A stretch of 64,000 nucleotides of DNA, taken from positions 62,001 through 126,000 of the forward strand of contig JAEWSL010000013.1 in NCBI GenBank assembly GCA_023398295.1. The letters run 5' to 3'. The stretch's first letter is position 1; the number at the start of each line of letters is the position of its first letter. Shown piece after piece: positions 9,111-17,717 of the stretch. Under the pieces are notes generated by a model, which had not been told where the DNA came from, did not search any database, and was given only the letters and a program-made list of their open reading frames with translations. The stretch is from Elusimicrobiota bacterium (GTDB taxonomy: Bacteria; Elusimicrobiota; Elusimicrobia; Elusimicrobiales; Elusimicrobiaceae). A program made the translations under genes and the position numbers.

Positions 9111-9662
9111 ATGACAAAACAAGAAGCTTTAACTTTACTCAGACAATATATAAAAAGCGAGGCTATGACGCGCCATTGCGCGGCGAGCGGCGCCGTCCTT
9201 AAAGCTCTTGCCCAAAAACTGGGCAAAGACGCCGACCTTTGGCAGGCCGCCGGCATTTTGCACGATATAGACGTTGAAGTTACAAACGGGGACTTAAAAA
9301 CCCACTGCACAAAAGCGCGAGAACTTATAGGCGCGGCCCTACCTGAAGAGGCCCTTAAAGCCATAGAAGCTCATAACGAACAAGCCGGCCTCTGCGCTCG
9401 CACGGAAGTTTTTGACCACGCATTAAGCGCTGGGGAAACTATTACCGGCCTTATTACCGCAACGGCTTTGGTTTATCCCGATAAAAAAGTAAACTCGGTA
9501 AAAGTAAAATCAATTACAAAGAGAATGAAAGAGAAATCTTTTGCGGCAAGCGTAAACAGAGAAAATATTTTGGAGTGCGAAAAAATAGGCATTCCTCTTG
9601 CGGAGTTTGCGGAACTTTCCCTAAAAGCAATGCAGGAAATTTCAGAAGAACTGGGCCTTTAA
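9111..9662 (+). CDS. HD-domain phosphohydrolase
   Basis: The 183-residue protein carries an HD signature: H22 (MTRHCAASG), the doublet HD at 51-52 (GILHDIDVE) and a later histidine at IEAHNE, with D near VFDHALSAGE. This is the small predicted HD hydrolase type that acts on nucleotides or other phosphomonoesters; the substrate is unknown. The start at 9111 is preferred because AGGAG lies at 9096-9100, and the longer frame would run into the divergent synthase gene. It converges on ybeY with a 4-bp overlap. Confidence 0.8.
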   Translation: MTKQEALTLLRQYIKSEAMTRHCAASGAVLKALAQKLGKDADLWQAAGILHDIDVEVTNGDLKTHCTKARELIGAALPEEALKAIEAHNEQAGLCARTEVFDHALSAGETITGLITATALVYPDKKVNSVKVKSITKRMKEKSFAASVNRENILECEKIGIPLAEFAELSLKAMQEISEELGL

Positions 9663-10093
9663 TTTCCAAGAGCTTGAAGACTTATTTTTTTTGCCCGCGC
9701 GTTCATTTTTGCGCGGGCTTCTTTTGTTTTATCGTCATAGCCGGCCAAATGCAAAACACCGTGGACGCAGACTATAAAAAACTCCAAAAGAACGCCGTGC
9801 CCTTCTTGCGCAGCCTGCTTTTTTGCCTGTTCAAAGCAGACGTAAACATCGCCCAAAGGCGCGCCTTCTTTGTTTTCCGCAGGATAAGCAAACGTAATGA
9901 CGTCGGTTACATAAGCATGCCCCAGAAAGTTTTTGTTTATCTTAAGAATTTCGCCCGGGGACACCGCTATTATATTAAGTTCCCCTCTTTTTTTTGAAAG
10001 CGCGCCCGAAGCTTTGCGCGCGGCTTTTTTTAAGACGGAAGTTTTGCGGTAATAAGGTTTTATGTCTGTTTTATAGAAAACGTTTATTTTCAC
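9659..10093 (-). CDS. ybeY: Endoribonuclease/16S rRNA maturation factor YbeY, with altered third metal ligand
   Basis: The 144-residue protein has YbeY length and layout: LNKNFLGHAYVTDVITFAYP (the N-x2-(Y/F)-x3-(K/H)-x2-TDVLSFP region) and FIVCVHGVLHLAGYDDKTKE. The zinc motif is normally HGxLHLxGYDH; here the first two histidines are present and the third is replaced by aspartate. YbeY trims the 16S rRNA 3' end and takes part in ribosome quality control. The ATG overlaps the stop of glgC by 4 bp. Its 3' coding sequence contains a terminator hairpin that serves the convergent HD gene. Confidence 0.88.
   Translation of the reverse strand: MKINVFYKTDIKPYYRKTSVLKKAARKASGALSKKRGELNIIAVSPGEILKINKNFLGHAYVTDVITFAYPAENKEGAPLGDVYVCFEQAKKQAAQEGHGVLLEFFIVCVHGVLHLAGYDDKTKEARAKMNARAKKISLQALGN
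9693..9730 (+). terminator. Intrinsic terminator of the HD gene, embedded in ybeY
   Basis: GCCCGCGC (9693-9700) pairs perfectly with GCGCGGGC (9711-9718) around a 10-nt loop and is followed by TTCTTTTGTTTT on the plus strand. It lies 30 bp past the HD stop and inside the last codons of convergent ybeY, where it encodes an alanine- and arginine-rich stretch. Confidence 0.7.
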
Positions 10094-11301
10094 AGAAATT
10101 TAGTGCGCCCGCGCGGGATTACGATAATGCCGCTTGGATCAATAAAGTAGTTTTGGCTGTCGTTTTCTTTATTATAACCGACGGCCGTCCTTTCTTCAAT
10201 ATTATTAAACCTGTCCATAATAGTTTTCTTTATTTTGCAGTTTTTGCCTATTACGCAGGAATCCATTATCACGCTGTCTTCTATTACCGCGCCTTCTTCA
10301 ACGGTAATATTACTTGATAAAACGCTGTTTCGGATAATGGTTTTGGGATGTATTATGCAGCCGTTTGAAAGCATGCTGTTTATGACCGTCCCGCCCAAAT
10401 AAGACGTAGGCGGCATATTGTGGACGGAAGTGTTTATTGGCCAAAGAGGATTATTTAGGTCAAACTTGGGCTTGGGGCCCAAAAGGTCCATATTGGCCTG
10501 CCAATATGCTTCTATGGTGCCAACGTCGCGCCAATAGCCGTGTTCTTCGTAAGTTTTAAGGCCGGCGAGCTTATCGGACGCAAAATCATAGGCAAAAGTG
10601 CGGTATTGCTTTTGAACAACGGGAAGGATATTCTTGCCAAAATCTAAAGACGGTATATCGCAGTACTTTTGCTGTAAAATTTTAAGCAAAACCGTTTTAT
10701 CAAAAATATAATTGCCCATGGATACATAAGCTTTTTTGGGCTGGGAAGGAATAGGTTTGGGGTTTTGCGGTTTTTCTTCAAAATCGGTTATGCGGTTTTT
10801 ATCGTCAACTCCGATAACGCCGAAAGAAGAGGCTTCTTTTAGCGGCGCCACATTGGCGGCAACGGTAACGTCGGCCTTATTTTTGATATGGAAATCTATC
10901 ATCTTGCCGATATCCATGCGGTAAATATGGTCCGCGCCGAAAATTACTACAAGATCGGGCATAAAATCATTTATAAGGCTGATATTCTGACGTATGGAAT
11001 CGGCCGTGCCGCGGTACCAAATCTCGCCCAGGCGCATCTGCGGAGGCACTACGGTGAGAAAATGGTCTTTGCTAATGCCTCTTGTGGCCCAGCTTACGCG
11101 CAGGTATTCTATAAGAGATTGCGAAAGATACTGCACTAAGATATAGGAAGAGAAGATGTTTGAATTTATAAAATTAGACAAAACAAAATCTATTATCCTG
11201 TACTTCCCGCCAAAGGGAACCGCAGGTTTTGAGCGTTCTTTGGTAAGCGGAAAAAGCCTTTCCCCCTTGCCTCCGGCCATTATCATACCGAGTATTTTCA
11301 T
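10090..11301 (-). CDS. glgC: Glucose-1-phosphate adenylyltransferase
   Basis: The 403-residue enzyme makes ADP-glucose for glycogen synthesis. The nucleotide-binding N-terminus MIMAGGKGERLFPLTKERSKPAVPFGG, GTADSIRQN near 100, VVIFGADHIYRMD near 120, the glucose-1-P region VGVDDKNRITDFEEKP near 163 and YWRDVGTIEAYWQANMDLL near 255 are all present, followed by the left-handed beta-helix hexapeptide repeats. It is upstream of and overlapping ybeY. Together with the GH13 enzyme at 34 kb it suggests alpha-glucan storage. Its Shine-Dalgarno is AAAGGGG. Confidence 0.95.
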   Translation of the reverse strand: MKILGMIMAGGKGERLFPLTKERSKPAVPFGGKYRIIDFVLSNFINSNIFSSYILVQYLSQSLIEYLRVSWATRGISKDHFLTVVPPQMRLGEIWYRGTADSIRQNISLINDFMPDLVVIFGADHIYRMDIGKMIDFHIKNKADVTVAANVAPLKEASSFGVIGVDDKNRITDFEEKPQNPKPIPSQPKKAYVSMGNYIFDKTVLLKILQQKYCDIPSLDFGKNILPVVQKQYRTFAYDFASDKLAGLKTYEEHGYWRDVGTIEAYWQANMDLLGPKPKFDLNNPLWPINTSVHNMPPTSYLGGTVINSMLSNGCIIHPKTIIRNSVLSSNITVEEGAVIEDSVIMDSCVIGKNCKIKKTIMDRFNNIEERTAVGYNKENDSQNYFIDPSGIIVIPRGRTKFL

Positions 11302-11351
11302 AGATAAACCCCTTTTCTGTTTGCGCTGTTTTTCGCTTTTGGCGCAAAAAA

Positions 11352-12047
11352 TTATATTTTTCTTTGCAAACTTTCAAAAGCCTGCCATGAGAAAGGCATT
11401 TTTTCTTCCGCTATTTTTGCTATGGCTTGGGCGTAAACGCGGATTTCGTACTGGGCGTGTTCATCTGCGCGCAGCGAGATGAAATTAAACAAACTTCTTG
11501 CGTTTACGGTCCAATAAAACTGCGTGTATTGGCTAACGGGCAGAAGGCCGCGCGCCATCTCTCTTGCCACGCCGGCCGCAAGCAGTTTTTGATAGGCTGC
11601 GTAAGAGGCTTCTATGCTGTCCCGATAAAGCTTAAGCAGTTTTTTATTATCAAGGGCGGCGTCTTCAACAGAACCCTGTTTATTGTTATTATCCTGCCCG
11701 CGGAAAGCTTTGGGAATATAAAACTCGTCTTTAACTTCGGTATAGCGCGCGCTGATTTCATTATAGGAGGCTATGCGGTGGCGCATCCACTGACGCGCGA
11801 CAAAAATCGGGCATTTGATATGAAACTGAAAACAGCAATGCTCAAAAGGGCTTAAATGCTTATTTTCCATAAGGTATTTGATGAGGAGTTTATCGCGCTC
11901 CTCCCCTTTGCTCTGCCCGCCGAAGGAAACCCGCGCCGAACTTACCGCGCGCAAATCTCCCCCCATAAAATCAATAAGCTTTACAAATCCCTTATCAAGA
12001 ACTTCCGTCATTATCTGACGCTGCGTTTGTTTACATTGCGTTGTCAT
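11352..12047 (-). CDS. thyX: Flavin-dependent thymidylate synthase
   Basis: The 231-residue enzyme converts dUMP to dTMP using methylene-THF, FAD and NADPH. The ThyX motif RHRIASYNEISARY starts at residue 89 (RHR at 89-91, S94), preceded by LSPFEHCCFQFHIKCPIFVARQWM. The C-terminal LFNFISLRADEHAQYEIRVYA is also typical of the family. ThyX is common where dihydrofolate reductase is limited, because it does not oxidise THF. glyA in this window supplies its cofactor. It lies between glgC and the FG-GAP-type gene with short gaps on the same strand. Confidence 0.96.
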   Translation of the reverse strand: MTTQCKQTQRQIMTEVLDKGFVKLIDFMGGDLRAVSSARVSFGGQSKGEERDKLLIKYLMENKHLSPFEHCCFQFHIKCPIFVARQWMRHRIASYNEISARYTEVKDEFYIPKAFRGQDNNNKQGSVEDAALDNKKLLKLYRDSIEASYAAYQKLLAAGVAREMARGLLPVSQYTQFYWTVNARSLFNFISLRADEHAQYEIRVYAQAIAKIAEEKMPFSWQAFESLQRKI

Positions 12048-12065
12048 CTTTAACCGCCTTATCTT

Positions 12066-13463
12066 TTATTCTTCGCCGGCGCTTACAAGCAGCACCACCG
12101 TTTCCCCCATATTGCTGAAATAAGGGATAATTATCGTCTTGCTAAATCTGCCCAGCGGGGCTTGGAAAATATCGTATACAACGCCCGGTATATCTAAAGA
12201 GGAGTCTTTTACCAAAGCGTTGCCGGTCCATTTCAAAAAGTACAGTTTTGCCGAAGCGTAAGAACCGAAAGTGTCCGACACTATGCCGAGTTTTGCCTTA
12301 TGTTCAACGGCGGCTATTTTAAGGCTGTTCTTTTCGTCCGCGAACAAACCCACGGATAGGTAAAGCCTCTGCAATTTGTTATTAAAAGACAGGCGGTTGG
12401 GCGTTGTGGAAAAATCAATGCCGGGCGGGGAATCTATAAAATTGTCTTTTTTATCAAACTGTATGCGCAGCTTCTGATTCTTTGTGGTATAAATTACGTT
12501 TTTCTCCCCGTTCTCTTTGAAAGCGCCGTAATTAAAGCCAAAAATATTATTAAATTTATAGGCCTCAAGCTGCCCCCCTTTGTCAAATTGTCCGTCCTGA
12601 TAAATAAGCTTGGAGGGGACGGTAAGCGTAAAATCATTGGCGGCTTTGTTAATATCCTGAGTATAAAGCTGCCTGGGGCCGTTATAGGGGGAAATGCCTT
12701 TTACAACGCCGTTTATACTGTCGGTTTCTTTTAGAAAAGCGCCGTCGGCTTCCAAAACAAGCGTGCGTAGTTTTTGGGCCGTCTTATCGTAAACGCTCGC
12801 AAAAAGCTGGGCTTTGCCCAACCCTTTAATATCGGCGGCGTCAAGAGAAATAATGCTCTTAAGCGGGGATACGTCGTAAGAAATACTTTGTTTTAAGTTA
12901 TCGTCTTCAAGCTTATAGATTTTTACGGAATTGTCGTCCTGCATGGCAAGGGCAAGCTCGTAAAAACCGTCCCCGTCAAAATCGCCGGAGGCCACCGCTT
13001 TTGCTTTGCCTTCTATATTTTTGCTCTGCCAAAACGGCGTTATTTTTGCCGCCTGGCCGGCAGGCGTCACGCCGTCTGCGGCAAACGCGGTGTCGGTGCT
13101 GACGTCGTCGCGGTACATAATGATTTTAACGTCTTTACCGTTTACTTCCGAGGCCAAATCAAGTTCCCCTACACTGTAATTTTCCTCCACCTGAGTAATG
13201 CGGCCGCTTACCGTTCTGGTAATCTTCGGGCCAAGGCTTTTGCCGGTTTTAGGATTTACAAGCTCTTCGCCTTTTTCTATGACGGTAAAATTATCCCCTT
13301 CTTTAGGTTCTTTTTGAAGCTCGGAAGTGTCAAGAAAAACTATTCTCCCTTCTTGTTTTACTACGAGCGCAGGAAGCTCAAACTTCTGCGCGGCGGCCAG
13401 AAAAACCGTAAAGCCGCAACAAAAAAATATCCCCGCAAACAGGGCTTTAAGTGATTTTTTCAT
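12066..13463 (-). CDS. Exported protein with FG-GAP/VCBS-like repeat
   Basis: The 465-residue protein starts with a signal peptide (MKKSLKALFAGIFFCCGFTVFLAAA). Residues about 30-110 form a small domain with GxKITRTVSGRITQVEENYSVGE, resembling beta-rich domains of envelope proteins. Residues about 150-200 contain VASGDFDGDGFYELALAM, a Ca2+-binding FG-GAP/VCBS-type blade, and later segments (AADIKGLGKAQLFAS) look like degenerate blades of a beta-propeller. Location is probably periplasm or surface. No catalytic function can be assigned. It shares a symmetric divergent promoter with nadK. Confidence 0.65.
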   Translation of the reverse strand: MKKSLKALFAGIFFCCGFTVFLAAAQKFELPALVVKQEGRIVFLDTSELQKEPKEGDNFTVIEKGEELVNPKTGKSLGPKITRTVSGRITQVEENYSVGELDLASEVNGKDVKIIMYRDDVSTDTAFAADGVTPAGQAAKITPFWQSKNIEGKAKAVASGDFDGDGFYELALAMQDDNSVKIYKLEDDNLKQSISYDVSPLKSIISLDAADIKGLGKAQLFASVYDKTAQKLRTLVLEADGAFLKETDSINGVVKGISPYNGPRQLYTQDINKAANDFTLTVPSKLIYQDGQFDKGGQLEAYKFNNIFGFNYGAFKENGEKNVIYTTKNQKLRIQFDKKDNFIDSPPGIDFSTTPNRLSFNNKLQRLYLSVGLFADEKNSLKIAAVEHKAKLGIVSDTFGSYASAKLYFLKWTGNALVKDSSLDIPGVVYDIFQAPLGRFSKTIIIPYFSNMGETVVLLVSAGEE

Positions 13464-13469
13464 ATTATC

Positions 13470-13504
13470 ATTCTATATTATTTTTCGCACAAATAATATA
13501 GAAT
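13470..13504. promoter_or_regulatory. Symmetric divergent promoter, perfect 14-bp inverted repeat
   Basis: ATTCTATATTATTT (13470-13483) and AAATAATATAGAAT (13491-13504) are exact reverse complements around a 7-nt centre. Each arm ends in a -10-like TAGAAT reading outward. Exactly 6 nt separate each arm from the start codon it faces: nadK ATG at 13511, and the FG-GAP-type gene ATG at 13463. Neither gene has a Shine-Dalgarno, so both transcripts may start at or next to the ATG. Confidence 0.6.
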
Positions 13505-13510
13505 TTAGAT

Positions 13511-14335
13511 ATGACAATAAGATTAGCCGCCGTTTATCACAACGCTCAAAAAGCGGCAAGCGTAAAGACGGTAAAAGTTCTTAAACAAGCCCTAAAAAAG
13601 CATGGTATTCCCTATTATCCCGCAGATGAAAAAGTAAAACTTAAACGCGGGACGGATATCTTCTTTTGCGTAGGCGGGGACGGCTCTTTTCTAAAAGCCG
13701 CCAAACTCTGCGCCGGCACAAATATAAATATCTTGGGCATAAACGGCGGTAATTTGGGGTATCTTTCCGCGGCCGAAAGCGACGCCGATTTCCCCGCCAT
13801 TTTCTCGGCGCTAAAACAAAATAAATTTATAAAGCAGACGCGCATGCTCCTTGACATACGCGTAAAGCGAAACGGCAAAACCGTTTTTGAAGATACCGCC
13901 CTTAACGAATGCGTAATTAAGACGGCAAATGCAAAAGCTGTTTCCTTGCGCATTCTGTGCACAAAGGGAGAGATAAATAACTGCTTCGGCGACGGGCTTA
14001 TAATAGCCACTCCCACCGGCTCTACCGCATACAGCCTTGCTGCAGGCGGCCCCATTGCCGCGCCTCAGCTTAAAATACTTGTTTTAACGCCCGTTTGCCC
14101 GCATACCTTAAACCAACGGCCTTTGGTCTTAGACGCAGATGAACGCCTGCAAATATCCCTTGCCCAGCAAAAAGCCAAAGCCTTTTTAAGCACAGACGGC
14201 AGGCAGGCTTTTGAAATTCTGCACGGCGACGCGGTTTTAATATCAAAAAGCAAGAAAGAAGTTTCTATTTTACTGGCGGAAAATTACGCTTTTTTCAAAA
14301 CGCTTACCGCAAAACTTAACTGGGGAAGCAGATAA
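13511..14335 (+). CDS. nadK: NAD kinase
   Basis: The 274-residue kinase phosphorylates NAD to NADP. The catalytic GGDGS is at 55-59 (the usual form is GGDGT, with D57 as the key aspartate), NGGNLGYLS starts at 78, ALNECVIK near 135 matches the NE motif, and DGLIIATPTGSTAYSLAAGGPI near 155 is the family signature. Length is normal. It is the first gene of the long plus-strand series; recN begins 3 bp later. No Shine-Dalgarno precedes the ATG. Confidence 0.95.
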   Translation: MTIRLAAVYHNAQKAASVKTVKVLKQALKKHGIPYYPADEKVKLKRGTDIFFCVGGDGSFLKAAKLCAGTNINILGINGGNLGYLSAAESDADFPAIFSALKQNKFIKQTRMLLDIRVKRNGKTVFEDTALNECVIKTANAKAVSLRILCTKGEINNCFGDGLIIATPTGSTAYSLAAGGPIAAPQLKILVLTPVCPHTLNQRPLVLDADERLQISLAQQKAKAFLSTDGRQAFEILHGDAVLISKSKKEVSILLAENYAFFKTLTAKLNWGSR

Positions 14336-14338
14336 AAT

Positions 14339-15994
14339 ATGTTAAGAACGATTTTGGTAAAAGATTTCGCGGTTATAGACTCCCTTTCCCTGTCTTTGGG
14401 TGAAGGCTTAAATATCTTCACTGGCGAAACGGGCGCCGGCAAATCTATAATAATTGAAGCTTTGGGGTTTGTTCTAGGCGCGCGCGGCGACTGCGGGCTT
14501 ATAAGAGAAGGCGCGCAAAAAATGGTTGTAAGCGCAGTTTTTGACTCCTGCGATTTGCCCGAATCCCTGCGCCGAAAATTTCAAATATCCGCGCCAACTT
14601 TTACCCTTAAGCGCGAACTGGACCAAAAAGCCAAAAGCAAAGCTTCCGTTGACGGCAAAAATATACTGATAAGCGATTTGGCCCAAATAGGCTCTTCTTT
14701 GGTGGATTTCCACGGGCAAAACGAGCATCAATCTCTTTTCAAAACCGCTTCTCATCTGGCTATGCTTGACGAGTTTGCAAATACGCATACTCTTCTTGCC
14801 CAAACGGGCGAACTTTACAGGAAAATACAGGGCGTTAAGGCCGAGATTGAGGCTCTTAAAATGTCGGAAGAGGAAAAAAGCAAACGCCTGGAACTCTATA
14901 AATATCAATTGGAAGAAATTGAAAAACTTGCTCTCAGACAAAACGAGGATGCGGAAATAGAAAGCGTTTTGCCAAAACTTAAAAATGCCGAGAAACTTAA
15001 AGAAAACGCCGCTGCGGCAACCGCCCTTCTTGACGGAGGGGATAACGACGCCTTATCTCTCCTTAACAAAGCGGCAAAACATTTGGAGGATATGGCCCAA
15101 AACGACGGCGGTCTTGAAGCCAGCGCAAACGAGCTTTCCCAAATCTGCGCGGCCGTGCAGGAAATTGCGTCCTCCGTTTCCTCATACGGGCAGGATATTG
15201 AAAGCGATACTTCTGCTTTGGACAATCTTTTAGGACGGCAGGAAGAGATAAGAAAAATAAAGCTAAAATACGGCCCCGCGCTGGAAGACGTTTTTGCTTT
15301 TGCCCAAAATCTAAAGGAAAAAATTAAAACTTTGTCCGAAGGCGGCCAAAACGCCGCAAAACTTGAAAAAACGCTTAAAGAGCTTGAGCAGGACTTGGAT
15401 AAAACAGCCGGCGAGTTAAGTCAAAAGCGCCGCCACGCGGCAAAAGAGCTTGACCGCCAGGTTATAAAAGAAATCACGCCTCTTGGCTTTGAGGGCGTGC
15501 GCTTTGAAACTTATTTTGAAGACCTTGAAACCTGCGGCCCAAAGGGCAAAGACTCTGTGGAATTTCTATTTTCTTCAAACCCTTCCCAATCCCTGCGACC
15601 GCTTAAGAACATCGCAAGCGGGGGAGAGATCTCAAGACTTATGCTGGGCCTTAAAACGGTTTTGGCGCAGGGCACTCCCGTTATGGTTTTTGACGAAATT
15701 GACGCGGGCATAAGCGGCCTTACCGGCAAATTGGTAGGCCAAAAGTTAAGGAAAGTAAGCGCAGGCAGACAAGTTCTATGCGTTACCCACTTGGCGCAGG
15801 TAGCGGCTTTTGGCGCATTTAACTTCAGTATAACAAAGACAAATTTGCAAAAAACCTGTAAAATAACAGTAGCCAGATTAGAAAATGAGAATAAAGCGCA
15901 GGAAATTGCTAGAATGATAGGTAGCAGCAAAACGGCTTCCGCGGGGTATAAACACGCGCAGGATTTAATTGCGGAAGCGCAAATCGCTAAATAA
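14339..15994 (+). CDS. recN: DNA repair protein RecN
   Basis: This SMC-like ATPase of 551 residues acts in double-strand break repair. The head has Walker A GETGAGKS (29-36). A long coiled-coil middle covers about 160-380 (runs such as EEEKSKRLELYKYQLEEIEK). The distal head has the signature LKNIASGGEISRLMLGLK near 425 and Walker B MVFDEIDAGISG near 450, followed by VTHLAQVA. Length matches the family. The gene is a frequent neighbour of nadK in many bacteria, as here. Confidence 0.96.
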   Translation: MLRTILVKDFAVIDSLSLSLGEGLNIFTGETGAGKSIIIEALGFVLGARGDCGLIREGAQKMVVSAVFDSCDLPESLRRKFQISAPTFTLKRELDQKAKSKASVDGKNILISDLAQIGSSLVDFHGQNEHQSLFKTASHLAMLDEFANTHTLLAQTGELYRKIQGVKAEIEALKMSEEEKSKRLELYKYQLEEIEKLALRQNEDAEIESVLPKLKNAEKLKENAAAATALLDGGDNDALSLLNKAAKHLEDMAQNDGGLEASANELSQICAAVQEIASSVSSYGQDIESDTSALDNLLGRQEEIRKIKLKYGPALEDVFAFAQNLKEKIKTLSEGGQNAAKLEKTLKELEQDLDKTAGELSQKRRHAAKELDRQVIKEITPLGFEGVRFETYFEDLETCGPKGKDSVEFLFSSNPSQSLRPLKNIASGGEISRLMLGLKTVLAQGTPVMVFDEIDAGISGLTGKLVGQKLRKVSAGRQVLCVTHLAQVAAFGAFNFSITKTNLQKTCKITVARLENENKAQEIARMIGSSKTASAGYKHAQDLIAEAQIAK

Positions 15995-16035
15995 AGCCCG
16001 CGCGGCTTATATTTGACTTACATAAGGAGAAAAAT

Positions 16036-16383
16036 ATGGCAGAAGAACAAGAAAAAATAGAAATCGCCGAAGAAACCGACAACGCCGAGGATTCCCAAAA
16101 CACAGCCGCGAGAAAAAAGTGTTCCTTTACACATAAATTATTCGGGCTAAGGGGCCTTTCAAACATATATAAAGCCTTAAGCGTATTTACCCTGCTGTTT
16201 TTGTTGGTATTGCTGGTAAATTTATGGTACGCAACGATTAATCAGCATATGAGTATAGTAGAAAGCCTGCTTGTTTCCCTGCAATGGACGCTCTATTACT
16301 GCTTAGTGGCTTTGGCGTTTATTACCATTTCAAGGATACTGAAAGTCCTCAAAAAAATTAAACACGCCGTAGAGCATAAATAA
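16036..16383 (+). CDS. Small two-helix membrane protein, unknown
   Basis: The 115-residue protein has an acidic N-terminal 30 residues, a basic stretch, and two hydrophobic helices (about 50-70 and 80-100). It ends with a basic tail (LKVLKKIKHAVEHK). An AGGAG 7 nt before the ATG (within ATAAGGAGAAAAAT) supports the start. It lies between recN and a putative barrel gene. I recognise no family; it could be an envelope-associated membrane protein. Confidence 0.6.
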   Translation: MAEEQEKIEIAEETDNAEDSQNTAARKKCSFTHKLFGLRGLSNIYKALSVFTLLFLLVLLVNLWYATINQHMSIVESLLVSLQWTLYYCLVALAFITISRILKVLKKIKHAVEHK

Positions 16384-16391
16384 TAATTGTT

Positions 16392-16427
16392 GAAGCGGCG
16401 CGGACTATAAAAAGGACGCGCCGCTTC
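16392..16427. repeat. 11-bp inverted repeat just upstream of a barrel gene
   Basis: GAAGCGGCGCG (16392-16402) is exactly complementary to CGCGCCGCTTC (16417-16427) with a 14-nt A-rich loop. No T-run follows, so it is a weak terminator at best. It ends 9 nt before the ATG at 16437 and could affect translation of that gene. Confidence 0.6.
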
Positions 16428-16436
16428 GCTTAAACT

Positions 16437-17699
16437 ATGAAAAGATATCTGAGCTTCTTCATTTCCCTGCTGGCGGTACAAAGCGCTTTTTGCGAAACTA
16501 TAAAACTAAAAAGCGGCGTGATTATCAACGGCTCTATAACCGGGCAGACAGAGTACGTCCTTAACGTGCAAACTTCTTACGGCCCGATATCCTTAAATCA
16601 AAGGGAAGTGGAAAGCATATCGCCCGACAAACACCGCGTCCTCTTAAAAGGCGGAGGGGAATTTATAGGCACCGTGGCGGATTTAGACGAATTTAATTTA
16701 TCCCTGCAGACCGACGAAGGAATTATAAATATTGACGTTTCTCAAATAGCTTCTATGGACGTCTACGACTACGACGCCGGCGAAAAGCAAAAAAAATACG
16801 TTGAAAAGAAAATAGAGCTGGAACAGGCGGCGACGGCGGCCGCATCTTCGGATACGGCGCAAAGCGGCCTCAGCGAGGCCGAAATTGCCGCGGGAGCAGG
16901 CGCGGGGCTTAACGCGGGCGGCCTTGCTTTTGACTCCGACTTAGAAAAAGTATTCCCCTCCAAACCCGTGGTAGTAGAACAAAAACCGCAGGAAATTACA
17001 ATTTTGCATGATAATAACGAACCCGTCCGGCCCGCCGACATTGAAGAGGAAAACCCCCTTCTTACCGAAAAAGAAAAAGAAATGCAAAAAGATGAAGACG
17101 CCCTTACCATTGACCAGATGAAAAAAATTAAAACATCAAAAAACTATTTCGCTTTGCAGGGCGGAGTTCTTACCTCAAGCCTAAAGCTTGACTTAAGCAA
17201 ATACGGCGGTAAAGAGGAAAGTTTAAGCGGCGCAAATATGGCCTTCGGCGCAGTGTATATGCGAAGATTTTCAAAATATTTGTTTTGGGGAGGAGAATTT
17301 TCCTTCGGCCTTTTGCCTAAAGGCGCTTTTGCGCCCTCCGATACCTTAAAAGTGGAAACTTCAGGGCAGATATATAATTTGTCCCTTCTCTCAAATTTTT
17401 ATGTAAATCCCGATTCCCGCTACAGAATTTATTTTACGGGCGGTTTTGGCTACTCTTCGCTTTCTTTGGATAAAAACATCGGCTACTACGACGCCTACGG
17501 CAAACTGACCGACGTTAAGACAGAAGGGGTTTCTTCCTCCAATATAAACGGGATTTTCGGCGCGGGGTTTGAGTGGTCCGTACAAGACATTAACTTAGGC
17601 GTTGAAGTGCGCGCAAATTACTCCCCCTTAAAAGAAGACTTAAAAGAAAGCAGCGCCCTGCGCGTTATGACCACGGCTAAATTAAGCTGGTTCTTTTAA
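16437..17699 (+). CDS. Putative outer-membrane beta-barrel protein with N-terminal KLKSG domain
   Basis: The 420-residue protein begins with a signal peptide (MKRYLSFFISLLAVQSAFC). Residues 22-110 contain two copies of a short beta-domain of the type KLKSGxxxxGxI...ISLNQREVESI and VLLKGGGEFIGTV...INIDVSQIASM. A linker of low complexity (about 115-230, rich in E, A and K) follows. The last 190 residues look like an eight-strand barrel (FALQGGVLTSSLKLDL, FYVNPDSRYRIYFTGGFGYS, ending TTAKLSWFF). The aromatic C-terminus supports an outer-membrane location. Function unknown. Confidence 0.6.
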   Translation: MKRYLSFFISLLAVQSAFCETIKLKSGVIINGSITGQTEYVLNVQTSYGPISLNQREVESISPDKHRVLLKGGGEFIGTVADLDEFNLSLQTDEGIINIDVSQIASMDVYDYDAGEKQKKYVEKKIELEQAATAAASSDTAQSGLSEAEIAAGAGAGLNAGGLAFDSDLEKVFPSKPVVVEQKPQEITILHDNNEPVRPADIEEENPLLTEKEKEMQKDEDALTIDQMKKIKTSKNYFALQGGVLTSSLKLDLSKYGGKEESLSGANMAFGAVYMRRFSKYLFWGGEFSFGLLPKGAFAPSDTLKVETSGQIYNLSLLSNFYVNPDSRYRIYFTGGFGYSSLSLDKNIGYYDAYGKLTDVKTEGVSSSNINGIFGAGFEWSVQDINLGVEVRANYSPLKEDLKESSALRVMTTAKLSWFF

Positions 17700-17717
17700 C
17701 GCCGCAGGATTAAAATA

